Positions 39,933 to 44,243 of a DNA stretch of 44,243 nucleotides are shown here, in pieces. The translations under genes and the position numbers were made by a program. How positions within the stretch are numbered: position 1 is the stretch's first letter; each line of letters starts with the position of its first letter. Source of the DNA: Herpetosiphonaceae bacterium. GTDB taxonomy: Bacteria > Chloroflexota > Chloroflexia > Chloroflexales > Kallotenuaceae. The DNA lies in assembly GCA_036374795.1 (NCBI GenBank), contig DASUTC010000270.1, positions 1 through 44,243 of the forward strand. The letters are read 5' to 3'. The notes beneath the pieces were generated by a model that saw only the letters and a list, made by a program, of their open reading frames with translations, made no database searches and had not been told where the DNA came from.

Positions 39933-40952
39933 CTAGTCTAGCCCGAACTCGCCCGTGTTCACATACTCCATCGCCAGCATCGACCAGAAATCGATCGCCA
40001 GTCGATTCAACACGTAGTCATACGGCAGCCACCCGTAGCCGTGATCGCCCCAGGTGGTGCCCCAGGAATTGCGCAGCAGGAGCGCGCCCTTGGTTTTAAT
40101 GTTGTGCTGCGTGTTCGTGATCACGAGGGTATCGTCGTAGCCAACCGCAGCGACCGCATGGCCCCAGATGGCGCGCTCGCTCGGACCCGGATAGGGGAAG
40201 CCACCCGTGACATCCGCAGCGCCGAACGACGGGAAGCCGAAGAAGCCGAACATCGAGGGGATTCCTGCGGCGAGATAGCGCTTCACGCTTTCAAGCACCG
40301 CCGCCGGTTGGAGGTTCTGGCCCAGCGGATCGTGGGCAAAATACCTCAGGCACTCGTAGTTTTCGGCCAGTGCATAGACGAACGACGACGGCTCCTCGTC
40401 AAAGGTCCGCTCGTGACTCGGGCCGGGCTGTGTGCGATCGGTATAGGGCCAGTATTTTTCCGGCGGCACGCCGCACAGCCGCAGCGCGCCCATCGTGTAG
40501 CGCAGCCAGCTTCCGGTATCACCTGCGACGCCCATCAGGTTGCGCGTCGTCTTGTACACAAAGAGCCGCGAGCCGTCCAGGTGCTTTCCAAAGGCGCGGC
40601 GCTCGAAGTACTCGACGATCCCGACCGCCGCATGAGCGGTGCATGAGCCGAGCCTGCCCTGGTTTTCGATCGGAGAGCACCACTGGCGCAGATCGACGAT
40701 CGTCGGCAAGGTAGCCAGATTGCCCCGCATCATCGGCGCGATCTTTAGCGCCTGTTGAATCTTGGCAATCTCCGGCTGCTCCGTCGTATAGTCCCGCATA
40801 TCGGGAACCGGGGGCAGCCAGCCCGTGCCGACAACTGCGCCGGTTTCCGGCACCTCGATCTTTGCATTGAAGACGGGCGTGAACGCTGGCGAGGGGAGCG
40901 GCGTTGGTTCTATGCGAAGGTCTTTTTGAGCTGCGACGTCTTGGACGACCAT
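39933..40952 (-). CDS. C1 (papain-like) cysteine protease, intracellular type
   Basis: This 339-residue protein has no signal peptide. The papain-family catalytic machinery is intact: oxyanion Gln98 and nucleophile Cys104 in IENQGRLGSCTAHAA, His265 in WGHAVAAVGYDD, and Asn295 in LLLRNSWGTTWGDHGYGWLPYDY. Residues 1-80 form a short N-terminal extension, not a typical I29 propeptide. A PVPDMRDY motif before the catalytic domain is common in bacterial C1 members. AAGGAGGT precedes the ATG. A chagasin-family inhibitor gene ends 76 bases upstream on the same strand, so the two may be one transcription unit. Confidence 0.92.
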   Translation of the reverse strand: MVVQDVAAQKDLRIEPTPLPSPAFTPVFNAKIEVPETGAVVGTGWLPPVPDMRDYTTEQPEIAKIQQALKIAPMMRGNLATLPTIVDLRQWCSPIENQGRLGSCTAHAAVGIVEYFERRAFGKHLDGSRLFVYKTTRNLMGVAGDTGSWLRYTMGALRLCGVPPEKYWPYTDRTQPGPSHERTFDEEPSSFVYALAENYECLRYFAHDPLGQNLQPAAVLESVKRYLAAGIPSMFGFFGFPSFGAADVTGGFPYPGPSERAIWGHAVAAVGYDDTLVITNTQHNIKTKGALLLRNSWGTTWGDHGYGWLPYDYVLNRLAIDFWSMLAMEYVNTGEFGLD

Positions 40953-41028
40953 AACATACCTCCTTGTATGTTGCCGAAGCTTAAGCCATCAGCTCACGAG
41001 AGGTTAGAATCGGCACCTCCTTTATGTC

Positions 41029-41490
41029 TTACTGGTGAACAACAACAGCAAAGGTCTGTTGCTCGGCAGGCGGCGTTTCTTTTTCCCAGGGCCGGATATA
41101 CTTCAAGGCGATCGAGGTTTCGCCCTGACCAACCGCGCGGAATGTCCACGCCTCTGTGCCGCCTGCTCCGGGCAGCACGGTAGCTGGCGGCTGGTACTCC
41201 GACCCCTCTAGCTTCACGATCGACTCGTCTACCGGCTGGGCTAGCTGCCACTGGTAGCCGGTGCTTGGGTTGGACTCAAGCCTGATTGTGAACACCTGCC
41301 CAAGCGCCACGTCGACCGGCTGTGCCGGATCACGAAATACTGGTACTGGTTCCATAGTTGCCGAACCATGAGGTGATGACTCTGGCGTGTTGCTTGCCGG
41401 GACGAGCTGTTGACTACAGCCTGTCAGCAAGAGGACCAGAGCAATGCGGATCACAAGTGCGCGGACTGACATTCTTATGCGCCAGTTCAT
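41029..41490 (-). CDS. Chagasin-like (I42) cysteine protease inhibitor lipoprotein
   Basis: This 153-residue protein has a lipoprotein signal (lipobox LTGC, C25) and an immunoglobulin-like chagasin domain at about residues 48-153. All three inhibitory loops are present: N74-P-S-T-G-Y-Q-W81 (loop equivalent to NPTTGYxW), G108-A-G-G111, and R133-P-W135. Chagasins block papain-like proteases by wedging these loops into the active-site groove. The gene precedes a C1 protease on the same strand. The start at 41490 is used; the ATG at 41472 keeps the lipobox and is also possible, and neither has a good Shine-Dalgarno. Confidence 0.93.
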   Translation of the reverse strand: MNWRIRMSVRALVIRIALVLLLTGCSQQLVPASNTPESSPHGSATMEPVPVFRDPAQPVDVALGQVFTIRLESNPSTGYQWQLAQPVDESIVKLEGSEYQPPATVLPGAGGTEAWTFRAVGQGETSIALKYIRPWEKETPPAEQQTFAVVVHQ

Positions 41491-41886
41491 ACTGGTAGCA
41501 CGTCCAATCTGTTGGATCGTACCGACATATCATCGAGCCGCCATGCGGCATCTTCGTCGAGCCGTACCGCCACACTAGATCTTCGGCTCATCCGTACGCC
41601 CGATGCTATCGATACATGCGCGTGGCTTTGTCATCGTTTGAACGCCAAACCTGAGAAAGAGCGAAACCACATCATCTGAACTGTGCTGGTGGAGATTCTG
41701 TGCCTGTTTAGGCTACATCAACGATGCCCTGTTGTGCGTAGCGACTCGTTAACGGGCCGGAGAGATCTCGTTACACATGCCGCATCCAAGATCGGGATGC
41801 CTCGTGCTCGATACGGAGCGTTGCTGCCAATACAACAAGGAGCCTGCGAGCGTGCAGGCTCCCTTTCGCTTGTGCTGTACCGGGTT
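41491..41886. other. Intergenic region between inhibitor and zinc-ribbon genes
   Basis: No gene is supported. Bases 41838-41862 hold the terminator of the zinc-ribbon gene. The rest (41491-41830) shows no long ORF, repeat or recognisable RNA. No clear promoter for the inhibitor gene was seen on the minus strand. Confidence 0.5.
41838..41862 (-). terminator. Terminator of the zinc-ribbon YccF gene
   Basis: Bases 41839-41847 pair perfectly with 41854-41862 (9 bp, 6-nt loop), and on the minus strand are followed by TTGTTGTATT. It lies 25 bases after the stop codon. The stem GGAGCCTGC resembles the GGCTCCTGC stem at 6077-6100. Confidence 0.7.
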
Positions 41887-42600
41887 CTAGTGTTCTGCCG
41901 CGAGCGTCGTGATCGTCGGAATGCGGTTCCACATCCAGAACGAGATCGGCATCAAGATGAATGTCAGCGAGAACGCCCAGGCAATAATTGACCAGACCAG
42001 CGAGGCCCACCAGCCGATCAGCACGAACCAGATCGCGCGCAGCGCCAATGGCTGCTGAGGACTCATCGGGCGCGCATAACGATAGGGCTGGCGTCCGGGC
42101 TGATGATGTAACGTTGTTACCTGCGGGATCGCGTTCAACATCATAAGGCCCACCGGCAGCCCAATCAGCGTCAGATTGAAGAGCCAGGCGAAGATCGTCC
42201 AGACCAGGCCAAGCCACCAGCCGATCAGGAAGAACCAGATCGCGCGCAGCAATAGGTTGGTGCTGCTGTCAAGGATAACGCTCAACGGCTGTGGCGGCGT
42301 GTAGTTGACTACGACGTTCGTCGTCATGCCCTGCGCCATCGCGGGCTGCATCGTCGGCACAGAGTACGGCATCGCGGCGGGCTGACTCAGCGGGGAGGCA
42401 CAGTAGACGCAAAAGCGCGCGCCCGCTGGATTGGCTCTCACACATGATGAACAGATCGGGCCAGTCATCGGTGCGTTGGTGAACGTGTACGTCGGCTGCG
42501 GAGCGGCAGGCTGAGCCGCGCGAGCAGAGAATGTCGTACCACAGATTCGACAAAAGCGCGCATTTTCGTCATTGGGGGTATCGCATTTTGTGCAGAGCAT
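41887..42600 (-). CDS. Double zinc-ribbon membrane protein with two YccF-like domains
   Basis: This 237-residue protein starts at 42600, with AAGGAG upstream. Residues 1-22 and 46-68 are zinc ribbons (CTKC...CRIC and CSSC...CVYC). After a proline-rich linker, two similar membrane repeats follow: LLLRAIWFFLIGWWLGLVW...AWLFNLTLIGLP and LALRAIWFVLIGWWASLVW...AWAFSLTFILMP. Each ends IP-x-(I/V)TTL. These are tandem YccF-like units, a family of unknown role that probably has a structural or transport part in the membrane. The internal duplication is obvious by eye. A terminator follows the stop. Confidence 0.9.
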   Translation of the reverse strand: MLCTKCDTPNDENARFCRICGTTFSARAAQPAAPQPTYTFTNAPMTGPICSSCVRANPAGARFCVYCASPLSQPAAMPYSVPTMQPAMAQGMTTNVVVNYTPPQPLSVILDSSTNLLLRAIWFFLIGWWLGLVWTIFAWLFNLTLIGLPVGLMMLNAIPQVTTLHHQPGRQPYRYARPMSPQQPLALRAIWFVLIGWWASLVWSIIAWAFSLTFILMPISFWMWNRIPTITTLAAEH

Positions 42601-42668
42601 AGCGTTAACTCCTTGGTTCCAATCTGCTGCTATGACGCTGCCGGGCACAAATTGTTGCACAGAACGGC

Positions 42669-43472
42669 TCAGAAGAGCTGCGACTGTTCAAGCGACTCCT
42701 GGGGCGCGCTCACCGGCAGATGCAGCCGCGCCTGCATCGCGCGAATCGTCGCCGGCGAGTGTCCCTGATAGTGGTTGTTGGCATAGGCAAACACATGCAG
42801 GCCGCGCTCAAGCATCCGCCCGATCTGACGTGCCCACCAGTCAAGATCGGCGGCGCGCTCAAGTTCAGGCCGCACATAGCTAAAGTCATCGGCGATCATT
42901 CGCCGATCGCCGAGCCAGCGGATATACCCGAAATCCGCCGTAACCGGCGTGGTCCGTGGCATCCACGGCAGATCGACATGCGCCAGCGCCACGTTATGCG
43001 CGCGCAGCAGATCGTAGAGCGGCTCTGATAGCCAGCTCTTATGCCGTAGCTCCACCGCCCAGCGCAGATCCGAGGGCAGCGCGGGCAGCAGCGCGGCCAG
43101 ATCGGCGAAATGCTCGGCGGTAAACGATGGCGCAAACTGAAACAGGAGCGGGCCGCATTTATCGCCTAATTTTCGCATGATCTCGGCGAATGCCTGCACA
43201 TCGGCCTCGACATCGACCAGCTCGCGGTCGTGGGTGATCGAGCGCGGCACTTTCGCGGCAAACACAAAATCGGCGGGCGTGCGCTCGCGCCACGCTTTAA
43301 TCATCGTCAGGCTGGGCGAGCGGTAGAAGGTCGCATCGATCTCGACGGTGTTGAACTGCTGCGCATAGACCGCGAGATACCGGGCGGTGGTCGTGCCCGT
43401 GGGATAGAACGGCCCGACCCAATCGTCATAGCTCCAGCCCGACGTTCCCAGATGAATCAAGCTCTGGCTCAT
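42669..43472 (-). CDS. DUF72 family TIM-barrel protein
   Basis: This 267-residue protein has the DUF72 (YecE) pattern: HLGTSGWSYDDWVGPFYP at the N-terminus, FNTVEIDATFYRSPS, PADFVFAAKVPRSITHDREL, GPLLFQFAPSF, LRWAVELRHKSWL and VFAYANNHYQGHSPATI. DUF72 proteins are predicted barrels related to metal-dependent phosphoesterases or endonuclease-IV-like folds; the reaction is unknown. ATGs at 43478 and 43472 both follow GGAGG; the latter has the better spacing. The longest frame, from 43529, is not needed. Confidence 0.9.
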   Translation of the reverse strand: MSQSLIHLGTSGWSYDDWVGPFYPTGTTTARYLAVYAQQFNTVEIDATFYRSPSLTMIKAWRERTPADFVFAAKVPRSITHDRELVDVEADVQAFAEIMRKLGDKCGPLLFQFAPSFTAEHFADLAALLPALPSDLRWAVELRHKSWLSEPLYDLLRAHNVALAHVDLPWMPRTTPVTADFGYIRWLGDRRMIADDFSYVRPELERAADLDWWARQIGRMLERGLHVFAYANNHYQGHSPATIRAMQARLHLPVSAPQESLEQSQLF

Positions 43473-43880
43473 GATCATGTTCCTCCCTACCACGATCATA
43501 CACGATCCGTGTGACAGCGAGCGCGACACGCCCTACGACGACATGGTATGATAGCCTGATATTGTCCTTGCGCGTGGCCCTATTCTTGCCGCAGAGAACG
43601 TATAGACCGTCACGGCGCGAGTCTTGCTTAGGTAGCAACCTAATTCCAGGTGCAGAATCAGGGCGCATCTGTGGAAAACAGCCGATTCTGCATCAAGGTG
43701 GGGAATGTTGGGGGACTCCCCAAGCCCCAGGCCGGACGGCGCACGGGTACGCCCTCAGTCGAGGGCGCGCACACGTAGGGCCAGGCACCGCGAACCAGGC
43801 TTCCCCCAGGATGACGTTCCGATCTGACATCGAAAGGGGACGAAAAGGTTACGCGACGTTGCACGAGATGATCTGTTGAT
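43473..43880. other. Upstream region of the pseudouridine synthase gene with dispersed repeat copy B
   Basis: Bases 43547-43552 (TATGAT preceded by TGG) form an extended -10 box for the plus strand. The remainder holds copy B of the 50-nt repeat (43669-43716, reverse orientation). Around it lies a 9-bp inverted repeat TGCAGAATC (43651-43659) with GATTCTGCA (43684-43692). No other gene is supported. Confidence 0.5.
43669..43716 (-). repeat. Dispersed repeat copy B (reverse complement of copy A)
   Basis: Read on the minus strand, this is GTCCCCCAA, ATTCCCC, GATGCAGAATCGGCTG and CCACAG. It matches 38850-38900 with about 80% identity over roughly 48-51 bases. The core GATGCAGAATCGGCTG is identical in both. 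Confidence 0.6.
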
Positions 43881-44243
43881 ATGCTTGAACGATTACACAA
43901 AGTATTAGCAAAAGCGGGCGTAGCCGCGTTGCGACCAGCCGAAGATATGATCATGGCCGGGCGAGTCACGGTCAACGGTCGTGTCGTGCGTGAGCTTGGC
44001 GCGCGGGTCGATCCTGAGGCCGATGTGATCGCCGTCGACGGCCAGCTTGTCGAGATGCGCAAGCCGAGCGATCCATATCGCTACCTGATGGTGCATAAGC
44101 CGGTTGGCGTGATCTCGACCGCGCAGGATACCCACGATCGTCCGACCGTCGTCGGGCTGGTGCCAAGCGACCGCCGCCTGTTTCCGGTTGGGCGGCTCGA
44201 CGCGGATAGCGAGGGCCTGATCCTCCTGACCGACGACGGCGAT
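43881..44243 (+). CDS. rRNA pseudouridine synthase (RsuA/RluB family), 3' part outside window
   Basis: The frame is open from ATG 43881 to the window end (121 codons). Residues 1-45 form an S4 RNA-binding domain (LERLHKVLAKAGVAAL, MAGRVTVNGRVV). Next come YLMVHKPVGVISTAQD (KPxG motif) and FPVGRLDADSEGLILLTDDG, where the Asp of GRLD is the catalytic residue. This matches the RsuA/RluB/RluE/RluF family, which makes pseudouridine in 16S or 23S rRNA. No strong Shine-Dalgarno is seen. The missing C-terminus prevents a subfamily call, though an S4 domain favours RluB-type. Confidence 0.9.
   Translation, partial: MLERLHKVLAKAGVAALRPAEDMIMAGRVTVNGRVVRELGARVDPEADVIAVDGQLVEMRKPSDPYRYLMVHKPVGVISTAQDTHDRPTVVGLVPSDRRLFPVGRLDADSEGLILLTDDGD

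Overview
The window is about 44 kb of a GC-rich bacterial chromosome, most likely from Chloroflexota (class Chloroflexia). This is inferred from gene content and was not searched. The clues are a stand-alone isopentenyl phosphate kinase (known in Chloroflexota such as Roseiflexus), a CarH-type B12 photoreceptor regulator beside phytoene synthase, large secreted subtilases with a PPC-like domain, and F420/luciferase-type enzymes. Housekeeping and accessory genes are mixed. I see no rRNA, tRNA, CRISPR array or insertion sequence.

Layout. 1-5965: dynamin-like GTPase tail, SAM hydrolase (DUF62), a receiver/DHp protein, a UvrD-type helicase, trpA and plsY. 6.1-13.1 kb: a minus-strand block of three exported proteins (two S8 proteases and an Asp-box propeller). 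Two of the three have near-identical consensus promoters and a shared downstream motif. 13.8-22.1 kb: LLM oxidoreductase, a divergent FolD, a STAS protein, an acyl-CoA carboxylase beta subunit, a UGA-interrupted AhpD-like gene, a hydrolase, an aminotransferase and a CBS protein. 22.2-31.3 kb: M20 peptidase, selA overlapping a LysR gene, a DJ-1 protein, a DUF305 lipoprotein, a DedA-like protein, a BD-FAE-like hydrolase and a NarL-type two-component pair whose kinase carries a YHS domain. 31.4-35.8 kb: Tat-exported amidase, two membrane proteins (one fused to a spermidine-synthase-like domain) and YggT. 35.9-39.8 kb: CarH-like regulator, crtB, a LuxR response regulator and isopentenyl phosphate kinase. 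39.9-44.2 kb: C1 protease with a chagasin-like inhibitor lipoprotein, a YccF zinc-ribbon protein, DUF72, and the start of an rRNA pseudouridine synthase.

Main discovery. The AhpD/carboxymuconolactone-decarboxylase-like gene at 18003-18572 (minus) is interrupted by one in-frame UGA exactly at the second cysteine of the CxxC redox motif (CAYU). Family sequence continues beyond it. Two stem-loops lie directly 3' of the UGA, with loop guanines at the spacing expected of bacterial SECIS elements. The same window encodes selenocysteine synthase (selA), coupled to a LysR regulator. I therefore read the gene as a selenoprotein, not a pseudogene.

Other points of interest are: a strand-specific family of GAAC-rich tracts directly 3' of many stop codons; a C1 protease/chagasin gene pair; a FolD lacking its catalytic lysine; a histidine kinase-YHS fusion; a receiver fused to a lone DHp H-box; and a 50-nt dispersed repeat shared by two upstream regions.
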